Assembly (NCBI GenBank): GCA_024509875.1
Contig: JAMPIV010004254.1
Location: 839,805-903,804 of the forward strand
DNA from: Oreohelix idahoensis
Taxonomy: Eukaryota > Mollusca > Gastropoda > Stylommatophora > Oreohelicidae
DNA: 64,000 nucleotides
Reading direction: 5' to 3'
Shown: positions 43,823 to 54,000 of the stretch, piece by piece
Position numbering within the stretch: position 1 is the stretch's first letter
Layout: every line of letters starts with the position of its first letter
Program-made: the position numbers and the translations under genes
The notes under the pieces: generated by a model
Told to the model about the DNA's origin: nothing
Database searches by the model: none
The model's input: only the letters and a program-made list of their open reading frames with translations

Positions 43823-45403
43823 CTATGAGCCATTATTTATATTATAAACCTCCAGACGTCGTAAAATTTCTGGGTTACTATAAATCTGATTTGCTAGAAG
43901 GGATGTGGAAGCATAACTCTGAGCTTTGGAATTGACACACATTATCAGCTGAGCATTTTCAAGAGTTTCACTGCACTGGATTGTATGAAATATGTGAGTC
44001 ATTCCTGGGTCCACTGCTCGAAATATGATATAGTTGCTCTCTATAAACTTGGTGTACAAGTCCACATCTTCTTTCCCCCAGCCACGAATGTTGAGATCAA
44101 ATCCTCCTGCTTTGTGATAATCACCATGATACATGGCAGCAATGCCAAAGCCAAACTGTCTCCAGTACCCCGCGTCTTCACTCACGTCCCCTTCCTTCAG
44201 GATACACTCTGAGTTCTTGCACTCGCAGTGTGGAGAGCCATGGAAACACACTGGTTCAGGATCATACTGGCTATACACAATAGGAAAATAAACTTGAGAA
44301 CCTATACGAGTGTTCAGACGAACCCTTTCTAAGGATGTGGCTGTAAAAATTATGTCCACATCAATGAAGAAAAGCAAAGCTTCAGGGCTACAACGTTCCG
44401 CACCCAGCTGAAGCCCTGGACCTCTGGAGAATTCAGAATTTGTTTGAACAACTTCTATATATTCCTTCCCATACATCTGCTGATAGTGTTGAACCAGGTC
44501 AAGGGTCAGTTTGTGAGCTAACAGATCATCCTTTGCCTTATATAGCACAAGCACAAGCCTTGCATTGGCCCCAGGCTTCAAAACGACACTCTCAAAATTG
44601 TTCATAAACCTCTGAAATATTGTATATCTGCCCATGAGTGGCATAATAATATCAATATGTTCAGTTCTTTTGTTGATGACTGTTGGATACATAATGTTGC
44701 CAACAAACATTTGCACCAAAGACTTCACTTTAGCCCCTATCCCTGAATCATCTTGTTCAATAACATCTGAATCCTCTTTCATTTCGGCTGGCAAAAAAGC
44801 TTGCTGCAAATATGCATGTCTGCGAACACTCACAGACATTTTTTTACCTCTGTATTTTCTATAGATAAGTAGCAAATCTAATATATAATCTGGCCCATTC
44901 AGTGGATCTAACCGTTGGTAGGCATACTGGATTTCCTTGAAATCTATAGTCCTGCCTCGCAGATGTGTATTTTTATTTATCTTCATCAGAATCTGGCTAA
45001 CTAACTCATCTAAAGCACCTTTCACTGATTCCTCTATGCTGCGGCGAGGATTATTGTTGAACTGCGAGTAAACAGAACGTGCCACAAACTCCCATGGAAT
45101 CACTTCTTGGCTGTTTAGTGGATGAAACTTGGTGAGGGAAGGAGGATGACTTAGACCAGACTCAAGGAGAAATCTGTCATCTTGAATAAGACGTGTCATG
45201 ATGGCAAAGTCACGGTGAAGCTGCACCTCTCGCTGATGCTCCTGCATGATGTTGACAGACTGCAAGTAGTTGAAGATACGGTACTGGTAGTCTGGATCCT
45301 TGACAGGGTGCAGAGAGACAGCCTCTTGGACTTCTTTACTCTTTAGTGTATTTTTAAATGACCCAGCAGCTTCCTTATAGTTCTGGTATAGAATCTGCTG
45401 CAT
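43823..45403 (-). CDS. CHSY1-like: Chondroitin sulfate synthase, large C-terminal exon
   Basis: 526 codons plus stop in one exon. The protein belongs to the chondroitin synthase/polymerising factor family, Golgi type II membrane enzymes that alternately add GlcUA and GalNAc to chondroitin. This exon holds the linker and the C-terminal GalNAc-transferase domain. Visible motifs (numbered from the exon start) are IDIIMPLMGRYTIFQRFMNN, the metal-binding DVD at 348-350 (LLFFIDVDIIFT), YFPIVYSQYDPE, GYWRQFGFGIAAMYHGD and GWGKED at 441-446, all hallmarks of this family. The N-terminal part with signal anchor and the first transferase domain must be on upstream exons, which I do not find to the right within the window. 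The open frame runs 14 codons further upstream, but those read through the splice acceptor. The reading frame is uninterrupted and looks functional. CHSY1 or CHSY3 orthology is likely; CHPF is less so. Confidence 0.93.
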   Translation of the reverse strand: MQQILYQNYKEAAGSFKNTLKSKEVQEAVSLHPVKDPDYQYRIFNYLQSVNIMQEHQREVQLHRDFAIMTRLIQDDRFLLESGLSHPPSLTKFHPLNSQEVIPWEFVARSVYSQFNNNPRRSIEESVKGALDELVSQILMKINKNTHLRGRTIDFKEIQYAYQRLDPLNGPDYILDLLLIYRKYRGKKMSVSVRRHAYLQQAFLPAEMKEDSDVIEQDDSGIGAKVKSLVQMFVGNIMYPTVINKRTEHIDIIMPLMGRYTIFQRFMNNFESVVLKPGANARLVLVLYKAKDDLLAHKLTLDLVQHYQQMYGKEYIEVVQTNSEFSRGPGLQLGAERCSPEALLFFIDVDIIFTATSLERVRLNTRIGSQVYFPIVYSQYDPEPVCFHGSPHCECKNSECILKEGDVSEDAGYWRQFGFGIAAMYHGDYHKAGGFDLNIRGWGKEDVDLYTKFIESNYIIFRAVDPGMTHIFHTIQCSETLENAQLIMCVNSKAQSYASTSLLANQIYSNPEILRRLEVYNINNGS

Positions 45404-45425
45404 CTGAAATTGAAATAAAAGAAGT
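45404..45425 (-). other. Splice acceptor of the chondroitin synthase exon
   Basis: Read on minus, a pyrimidine-rich tract ctacttcttttatttcaatttc ends in AG directly before ATGCAGCAG. Family similarity starts at about this point, which supports an intron here. Confidence 0.7.
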
Positions 45426-45484
45426 AGAACTATCTTGAGCATCAATGATATAATTTTGACTAATAATAATTACTTTTACTTCTT

Positions 45485-45625
45485 CCTTCCACTAGTTCCA
45501 CGAAGCTTAGTGGTGATCTGAAGTTTGTCTTGTTGTGCCAATTGTGTCGCCTTGGCTATTGTGAGCCCGTCTTGATGTAGGATGTCTGTCCATTCTGCCT
45601 CTCGGTCATCCCTGTGCCCTGAAAC
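45485..45625 (-). pseudogene. Short LINE C-terminal relic
   Basis: Minus-strand reading gives EAEWTDILHQDGLTIAKATQ followed by LAQQDKLQITTKLRGT. This resembles the end of EN-RT LINE ORFs, where W.DDI..W.G....A..LA.DR..WR precedes the stop. It runs into the 60-bp minisatellite. Confidence 0.45.
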
Positions 45626-45985
45626 AGATCTTCTAATGTTGTAAACGCGTAGTGGTAATTTATCTGACTTTCATTCTCTTGAGGTGAGATATTCTACTGT
45701 TGCAAACACGTAGTGGTAATTTATCTGACTTCATTCTCATGAGATGAGATCTTCTAATGTTGTAAACACGTAGTGGTAATTTATCTGACTTCATTCTCAT
45801 GAGATGAGATCTTCTAATGTTGTAAACCCGTAGTGGTAATTTATCTGACTTCATTCTCATGAGATGAGATCTTCCAATGTTGTAAACACGTAGTGGTAAT
45901 TTATCTGACTTCATTCTCATGAGATGAGATCTTCTAATGTTGTAAACACGTAGTGGTAATTTATGTGACTTCATTCTCCTGAGAT
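45625..45985. repeat. 60-bp minisatellite, ~6 copies
   Basis: Tandem 60-bp units containing gttgtaaacacgtagtggta and ttatctgacttcattctca. Because 60 is a multiple of three, the minus strand stays open as a 20-residue repeat (KSDKLPLRVYNIRRSHLMRM). I regard that ORF as a by-product. Confidence 0.92.
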
Positions 45986-46520
45986 GTCCAAACTACTTTA
46001 TTTTTTGCCTCTCTATATGCAGGAAGGGAAACAGATGGGAAAGACAGTGAGAATTAAGTGGAAAACAAAAAAGTATAGAAATATTTTTATAGTTTTCCCT
46101 TTCTTTCTTTCCCTTCTGTTTTTTTTTTATCTGTCCCTGACGAAGGCCTTGTGGCTGCAACGTAGATTTTTTCCTATCCTTTCTCCTAGTAAGACGTATT
46201 ACATTTTGTTTCCTCCATTCTACCGAGACACTTTACAGCCAGCCTTGATGTGGACACAACAACTGATATGATAATCTGTAGTTAATTATCTCCCTGTTGA
46301 CATCTTATAAAGCATGCAACCATTACTGCGGGTGCCCCCTTGTAGGCAGCCTGTACTCCAGCATTCACAGACCCACCAGAATTTCACATGTTAATCTGTA
46401 GCCTACTAAATACTACCATATAAACGTTGTTCCCAGATACAGGATCAAACTTTTTGAAAATACCACAGTATTTTGTTTTAATTCACATAATTTAAAAAAA
46501 AAAAAGGCTACACAGTTAAG
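45986..46520. other. Non-coding spacer
   Basis: No feature supported. Homopolymer T and A runs occur near 46125 and 46490. Confidence 0.4.
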
Positions 46521-46529
46521 ACTCCTTTG

Positions 46530-46640
46530 CGCCCTGGCATCTTTCTGGACATCCTCATTATGTTTCTTAGATGTTCACGCTATTTTTAACATTTTTCTGT
46601 AAAACCACATATCTTGAGGCCTCCACGGATTTTCTTGCTT
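46530..46640 (-). pseudogene. Small LINE relic (RT thumb region)
   Basis: On minus the order gatatgtggttttac, agaaaaatgttaaaaatagc matches the conserved EMW.YRRMLKI segment of LINE proteins and resembles the better preserved relic at 55130-55260. No frame remains open. Confidence 0.4.
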
Positions 46641-47779
46641 TCAGAAACAAAATAAAATCAAATCCAATATAATGGACAATAAAATGACTGTCCTAGAGAC
46701 AACAACAATATCTGCCCGCTGTGAGGTCTTGTGTTAAATTGCACGTTCAGCTGTTACAAACTTTCAGTGAAATATAATAAAATAACAATTAATTCTCTTT
46801 ATTTTGACGTTTTACATAAATTAGTAGGATAAGAATGAAGAGATAACCACGTAAAAACAGGGAATAACTTGAATCACCCAGTATTTACCCGGTGACTGAG
46901 TATCAGATCATCTTAAGTATGCTTGCCTAGCGACTAGATACCAGGCCAGGGTGCTTGTCATAAAGCGTGGAAAATTTACAACGGCTGACTAGAAACACTT
47001 CACTTATCAGACGGAACAAAACAATCGTTTAAAAGCAAATAAAAAAAATATTCCGTAGGACATTAACGTCAATACTGAACACTGTCAATGGTAAGTTAAA
47101 GGTCTTGGGAAATGTCAATATTATAACAATTCTCACGATGAAGGGAACGTATAAAAATTCTCATGCCGAAGGGTACGTTTAAAGCCTCCTATCATCATCA
47201 TCGCCATCCCCCCCACCATCATCACTACCACCATCATCACCACCATCGCCATCAATCATCATCTGCTGGGCGGCATTCCACAACCCTTCTTTCCTATCCC
47301 ACGATCAGGTACTGTTAATGTATGCTGTTATACTACCTTGTAATGTTGTATTGCCCTTAAATTAATACTTAAAGTACGCTGGAGAATGTTTGAGTAACAG
47401 TAACAAAACATGAGCACGAGGAAGGAAGAATGCAAGAGGGGACTGTGCCCGATTTTCAACCCTTGGCAAATTAATTGCTTTCGTATATGTCTATCGAACT
47501 ATCTACCTAGTCTGATTCTGGTCTTGAGTTTGGGACGGCAAAGACAGCCAGGGAAGTAACTGTTTACCCCACCTCATCTTGATGAACCTATCATTGCACT
47601 AATTGCAGCAGTATCTGCTATGAGACTCAAAGCTGCTCACCTCTCGTAAAGTTTTTCACGTGCACTGGAAAAAACACAGAGTCCCTGAGTCATTCAGTAG
47701 CAGACCATTTGAATATTTCACGAGTTCTTATAACACACCTCTGAATATGTCTCAAATCACTAATTTACTGTGGAGGAAC
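46641..47779. other. Non-coding spacer with small repeats
   Basis: Contains a 31-bp near-duplication near 47133-47175 (attctca..gaagggaacgta), a (CATCAC)n-type stretch at 47190-47260, and a ~150-bp segment (47310-47460) repeated in diverged form at 48150-48310. Confidence 0.5.
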
Positions 47780-48115
47780 TCGATTTTTATCAGTCTTGTT
47801 GTTTGTTTGTTTATTTATTTTTGTTTGTTTACATTAATTTGTTTTTTTTTTTTCTTTAATTTTTTTTTTAAAGTTAGTTGCTTATCCTTTTACAGGACGT
47901 GGCAATCAACCCCAGCTTTTATTGGCTGTTTGTGATTTTTCTAGGCAATTTTTTTCATTCAGTAGTTTGCCATTGCTTTCTGAACGGTACGGCTCTTATA
48001 CCTTGTTTAAAATCCACACAAAGCGATCTGCTACCAAACCGCCTGCAGCAGGTTTCGAACCTGGTATATCTGGATTATGAAACTGCGTTCATATCCATTA
48101 GGCTACAGACGCCGA
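47780..48115 (-). mobile_element. tRNA-headed SINE
   Basis: On the minus strand the 5' end carries an A box TAGCCTAATGG (48095-48105) and a perfect B box GGTTCGAAACC (48051-48061), spaced as in a class I tRNA. The loop tttCATaat suggests a tRNA-Met-like ancestor. The acceptor arms do not pair, so it is not a working tRNA. A ~150-bp unrelated body follows (with gaaagcaatggcaaactact), and it ends in an A-rich tail (47838-47875 on plus is T-rich). Head, body and A tail make a SINE the best reading. Confidence 0.6.
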
Positions 48116-48479
48116 CTTATTTTAAAAACATACTATAATTATGATTATTATTGCAAATGTATGATGTTATATTACTTTTATAATGATAAATGCCTTAATA
48201 ATGCTTAAAGTAAACGTGAGGATGAAAGGATACAGTATACATGATGAGAGAGAGAGAGGAAGGGCAGAATATCAGACGGGCCTGCGTGCCCAATTCTTAA
48301 CCCTTTGAAAATCAAGTTCGTTCGTTCGTTCCCTGTGAGTTCTGGTTTTTGATCCACGCAAAAGAAAACCGGTGTTTATCTTGTGCACGGAATACAGGGT
48401 TCAACTCCATGTGGGTTATAATTTGGGTCCATAGTTTCTTTATTCAGTATAATATAATATAATACATTTGTTGATGTTC
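48116..48479. other. Spacer with diverged repeat
   Basis: 48150-48310 is a diverged copy of 47310-47460. The rest is unassigned. Confidence 0.4.
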
Positions 48480-49610
48480 TTGTGTTGGTTCTTCCAGGCT
48501 GCAAGTTCTCTGGCATTTGTTGTGTTGTTTCCTAACGTCGGCGGTCAATGTATTTTATCCCTATTCATGTTATACGTTGATACTTGTGCTGGTAATATAA
48601 AATGTTACTATGTTGCGTAGTTCCCTGGGTAGGTCCATGTTAGCACCAGTTTCTAGCGATCGCAGTGGTGAGTTTTGTGCTTTCAAATATTTTATGAATG
48701 GTTTTCTATACTGCTCATGTTTCTTACATCTTAGCAGATAATGTGGTATGGTATTTTTGTCTCAAGACATGTTCTACAGTGGGTTCCTCTATTGTAAAAT
48801 ACCATGTTCCTAGCTTCTTAGCAGATAATGTGGTATGGTATTTTTGTCTCAAAACATGTTCTACAGTAGGGTTGCTCTATTGTAAAATACCATGTTCCAA
48901 GCTGCAGCCTAATATGTTTTTTTATTGCAGGATATTTTTGGCTATCTATATCTGACATACTTGTGTTTGGCTATCTATATCTGACATACTTGTGTTTGGC
49001 TATCTATATCTGACATACTTGTGTTTGGCTATCTATATCTAACATACTTGTGTTTGGCTATCTATATCTGACATACTTGTGTTTGGCTATCTATATCTGA
49101 CATACTTGTGTTTGGCTATCTATATCTGACATACTTGTGTTTGGCTATCTATATTTGACATACTTGTGTTTGGCTATCTATATCTGACATACTTGTGTTT
49201 GGCTATCTATATCTGACATACCTGTCTTTGGTCTTTGGGTAGCTTATGAAAGTTTCTGCCTTTATTGCTTTGCTTCCAATCTTCTGTCCATTCCTTTGTT
49301 ACAATATTTTTTTAATTATGCTGTTGATCTCCGCTGTGCCCAACTCTGTGTTTACGTGGGTTGAGCTGCCCCCCCCCCCCTTTTGTTGTTGTTGTTGCTT
49401 CTTTGTATGCTACCTCATTTCCTTGTATTCCCACATGCGAAGTTATCCATGCTAATTGTATCGAGCAGCCCCTGTTATTTAGATTTGTATTAAGTTGCAA
49501 TATTTGTTTTGCTGTGTCAGGTGGGCTACAATCAGGTGCACTTCTTAAAGCTTGATTTGCTGGCAGTGAGTCTGTGAAATCTGTTAGTTTTTTGTTGTTT
49601 TGTTTTGTGT
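48480..49610 (-). pseudogene. LINE relic: RNase H fragment and Cys-rich C-terminus
   Basis: At 49312-49600 (minus) the translation FTDSLPANQALRSAPD, then IQLAWITSHVGIQGNEVAY, is the RNase H domain of Jockey/I-type LINEs, with TDS and the SHVGI.GNE signature. Further along, at 48730-48900, CRTCLETKIPYHIIC resembles the zinc-binding tail (C..C....PYH.LC) of the same proteins; this segment is duplicated (87 bp x 2). Between them a 29-bp minisatellite (48950-49225) has expanded. Stops and a C run (49371-49381) break the frame. It is dead. Confidence 0.75.
48950..49225. repeat. 29-bp minisatellite, ~9.5 copies
   Basis: Directly contiguous units of gtttggctatctatatctg plus acatacttgt with few variants. 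It lies inside the LINE relic. Confidence 0.95.
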
Positions 49611-50074
49611 GTGGGGGGGGGGGGGGGGGGCTTATCTTTATTTAGAGTGCTTTTATGACTGCTGAATTCGACCAGACTACAAGGTATTTTGTGATTAGCC
49701 ATACACCCTAATATAACCTACGGACGCTGTGTCTAGGCTGAAGGAAGTAAGCCTCACCAAAATGAAGCAAAACGTCTGAAGAATAAAACATTAAAGACTG
49801 CCGGAAACTAAACAGCGTACAAACAGGATGTCACACATTCAGATATAATATAATGCCATCTCCGCATCGAAGGTCGATGGAAGAGGCGGAATGAGTGCTG
49901 AGCATTTAGGGCATTGCCCTAGGGCCCACAGCAGTAGATAGGTTCACGTACGGTACACTTAACCCCTCCATGCGGAATTGGTAATCAGGGGATAATGCCC
50001 ATTTTGCCCCGATCATTGTCAGTCCACCCCTGGTCGACGGTAACAAATATATTCCACTGATAGTATACTCTGAC
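49611..50074. other. Spacer with a G run
   Basis: A run of ~18 G near 49612. No gene seen. Confidence 0.4.
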
Positions 50075-50085
50075 AGACTATATCC

Positions 50086-50393
50086 GGGACCAAAAGATGC
50101 AGCAATAGAGAATGCAGTCAGCGACCCATAGCTTGACTGCTTGCATCAGGGTCAGCGAACCAGAGCTGACCAAGACCGTACTCCACTTCCACGTGGTGGT
50201 CCTGGAAACAGTCTGCAGCAGTGCAGTTTGGCTGAGCGAGTACGGATCGAAGAGGGAAGGCAAACCCGGTCCCAAAAAATGCCGTGCTGAAGTCGGATGT
50301 GTCGACCGAGAGGTGCAGATATCACAGCTACGGCGTAAACAGACACAACGCAACCACCGTCCTTTTCAGGGCGAACGAGGAAGAAGAAGAAGA
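50086..50393 (+). mobile_element. 308-bp retroposon with (GAA)n tail
   Basis: Ends in gaggaagaagaagaagaag. Flanked by agactatatcc on both sides (50075-50085 and 50394-50404), an 11-bp target duplication. No coding potential or pol III boxes recognised. It may be a truncated LINE 3' end or a SINE. Confidence 0.65.
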
Positions 50394-50689
50394 AGACTAT
50401 ATCCCACCACAGGTGATGTTACATTTCCATGTATAGCACCGCCGTCAACTTAACACGTGTCAGGATTGAACAAATAAATGCACGAGTTATTGCGGAAACA
50501 GACACGGAACCGCTCAAGTCAAAAGTTTTGAGGAAATATAAAAAACGGCCATTGAACCTCCCAGTTTAAGAATAGCACGGACAGCTAAAGAGTAACAGGG
50601 ATGTCTTGTTAGAAGCCTGTGCACAAAGAAAACGTATTACTCATATCAGGAGTAGCAATCCACGCTCTCTGGATACGATATGAGAAGAC

Positions 50690-50865
50690 TGTGACAACAT
50701 GGAAGGACAACGAGAAAGAAGACAACACAGCGAGAAGATCCTGAACAGTCTGACATCGTGGCACGGGAAGAAGTCAACAACAGAATTGACAAACAGTGCT
50801 TTGGACAGAAGGTTAGTGCAAGAACTCCGCATAAACGTCTTCTTCAAGTAATATGCCTGGTGGAG
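50690..50865 (+). pseudogene. LINE C-terminal relic
   Basis: The plus-strand frame gives EGQRERRQHSEKILNSLTSW, then HGKKSTTELTNSALDRR, ending near NVFFK. This resembles the GKR.RGRQR..YLDSL..W.G...TELIR...DR..W segment that ends many LINE ORFs. No RT remains upstream. Confidence 0.5.
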
Positions 50866-51023
50866 TAGACGATCATGTCTCTGCACAACTTCCTGTGTCC
50901 AGTACTACTCATCAAATATACTTCAGCTGTCTTCTTGTCACAACAAGCCCAAAGAAAGTGAATTGCGTCTTTGCTAACATGAGGAATAAGCGTCATTTGT
51001 GCAGTAGTGGTCTCTTAAACTAA

Positions 51024-54000
51024 TAAATTAAGGGGCTGCTGTAAAACTGTTTTATTGGTTTATATGGTTGTTCGTCCATCACGGGTGATGAAGACCACTC
51101 TGGGTACGAAGGTGACTGAAGAGCCCGATGCGGGCCTGGAAAGATCTTGGACAGTGTGGGCAGGGAATGTTTGCTTCATGTGAAGGTTTTATTTCACGGT
51201 CCTTTCTAGCTTGTCTCCGCTGTTCTGCTGCTGCTGCTCTTCTGGATGATTCGCATGCTGCTGCACCTTTACGAAGAGATGTGCGCCAAGCAGTTCGGTC
51301 TTGCGCAGCAGCTTCCCATGTGTCTGGGTTTATGTCAAAGGTTTTCAATGACGTCTTTAACGTGTCTTTGAAGCGCTTCTTTTGGCCACCATGGGAGCGT
51401 TTACCCTTCTGCATCTCACCATAAAAGAGTATCTTTGGCAGTCGATGGTCTGGCATGCGGACTACATGACCTGCCCAGCGAATTTGTGACTGCATCAGAA
51501 TAGTATCAATACTAGGGATACCAGCTCTGTCAAGAACGGCGGTATCCGGGATCTTGTCTTGCCATTTGATGTTCATTATCTTCCTGAGACAGACTGTATG
51601 GAAGTGGTTTAGCTTCTTTACGTGGCGCCTGTATACAGTCCATGTTTCACATGCATATAGCAGCACTGGAAGCACCGCAGCTCTGTATACCTTCAGCTTT
51701 GTCTGTAGACTAATGCCACTTCGATGCCAAACGTTGGTGTATAGTCTGCCAAATGTGCTGCTGGCTTTGGAGATCCTGGTGTTCACCTCATCATCAATGA
51801 CAATGTTCTGGGATAGTGTGCTACCAAGGTATGTGAATCTGTTCACAACATTCAGTTTCTCACCATTAACCTTGATGACTGGCTCAGTATAAACTGTGCC
51901 AGGAGCTGGTTGGTACATGATTTCTGTTTTCTTCGTGTTGATGGTAAGCCCAAAGTTGGCGCAGGCTTCGGAGAATCTATCCACACTATGCTGCAGATCA
52001 GCCTCTGAGAAGGAATTGAGGGCACAATCATCAGCAAACAGAAGATCTCTGATGGTGTGTGATTTGACCTTGGTTTTTGCTTGAAGCCTCCTAAGGTTAA
52101 ACAATTTTCCATCAATACGATAACTAATGTCGATTCCTGTGTCCCCGTCTCTAAAAGCATCAGTCAGCATAGCAGAAAACATGATACTGAACAGAGTCGG
52201 TGCAAGTACGCACCCTTGTTTAACTCCATTTGAGACGGGGAAAGGCTCTGATAGCTCACCGTTTTCCTGAACTCTAGCCTGCATTCCATCATGCAGTTGC
52301 TGCACTATTGTGATAAATTTCTTTGGGCAGCCGTATTTTGCCATGATCTTCCATAGACCCTCTCTACTGACCGTGTCGAACGCCTTTGTCAAGTCGATGA
52401 AAGCTGTGTACAGGTCACAGTGCTGTTCTTGGCATTTTTCTTGTAGCTGTCTTGCAGCGAACACCATATCTGTGGTTCCACGTTCTTTCCGGAATCCACA
52501 CTGACTTTCAGGTAAAAGACCTTTGTCAAGATGAGCCGTAAGGCGATTCAAAAGGATTCTGGCGAATATCTTCCCAGCGATTGATAAAAGAGAGATGCCT
52601 CGATGATTGTTGCAGTCTTGGCGATTACCTTTACGTTTATATAGATGTATAATTGAGGCATCTTTGAGATCGTGTGGGATGGTTTCACTCTGCCACATTT
52701 GCTGGAAGATCATATGAAGTTTCTCTATCAGAACTGCACCGCCATCTTTATAAACCTCAACAGGAATTGAATCGGAGCCAGGGGCCTTTCCACTAGACAG
52801 TTGACGAATCGCTTTTTTAGTTTCCTCCAGAGTTGGTACATCATCTAATGCTTCATTTATAGGAATTTGGGGCAGGCGGATGATGGCTTCGTCGTTAATA
52901 GATGATGGCTGGTTCAAGATATTATTAAAATGTTCAGCCCAGCGTTGGAGAATTTTTTCCTTGTCTGTAATTAGTGTTTTTCCATCTGCATTAAGGAGGG
53001 GAAATGATCCTGATGATGTTGGACCATAGACCGCTTTGAGTGCAAGGTAAAAGTTTTTCAAGTCATGGCTGTCAGCAAAGCCTTGGATCTCATCTGCTTT
53101 ATTACTCAGCCATGAATCCCGCATCTGGCGTAGTTTATGTTGGACGATTCTACGCATGTTGTTGAAAGCGTCTTTCTTGGATGTAGATTTTGGATCATTT
53201 AAATATGCTTTATGGAGATGGTGTTTCTCAGCCAACATCTGCTTTATATCATCTGAGTTCTCATCAAACCAGTCATTTTGTTTCTTGATGGAAGGACCCA
53301 GGACCTCTGTAGCAGTGTTGTAGATCTGCTCACTTAGGGCTGCCCAATTTGTTTCCACACTTTGGCCGTCTAGCGAGATAGATTTGAGACGGTCTTCTAA
53401 GGTGTCAGTAAATGACTGTTTGATTGTTGTCTTCTTTAGTTTGGTGACATCCAGCCTCTTTTGAGTTTTCTTCCCCTGAGGGCGCCTGGCTGGTTGGATA
53501 CGAACTTTAAGTTTAGATACAATGAGGCGATGATCAGTCCAGCATTCGGCACCACACATGGACTTGGTCACCCGGACATCTTGCCTGTCCTTCTTCCTAA
53601 CAATTACATAGTCAATTAGGTGCCAATGCTTTGAGCGAGGGTGCATCCAGGAGGTCCTGTTGCGGGTAGGAAGTCGAAAAATGGTGTTGGTGACAAGGAG
53701 GTCATGTTCTGCGCAAGTCTGGAGGAGACGAAGTCCATTACTGTTACAGCGACCCACGCCGTACCTACCAATAGTGCCATTCCAGGAGATGTTATCTGAG
53801 CCTACTCTTGCATTAAAGTCACCAAGAATGATGAGCTTATCTGCTTTAGGAACTGATGCAATGACTGCATGTAGTTCTTCGTAAAACTTATCCTTGACAT
53901 CATCCTGGTTTGTCATAGTTGGTGCATACGCGCTAATGATGGTGGCATGTTTTCTTCCATAGAACAGAGGGATCTTGACCGTCATGAGTCGGTCATTTAT

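Noticed and set aside
45660..45974. Repeat protein of 20-aa units
   Set aside because: The frame is open only because the minisatellite period is 60 bp; there is no start context, homology or conserved codon bias.
48030..48115. Functional tRNA-Met gene on the minus strand
   Set aside because: A and B boxes are good, but the acceptor ends do not pair and a SINE body with A-rich tail follows.
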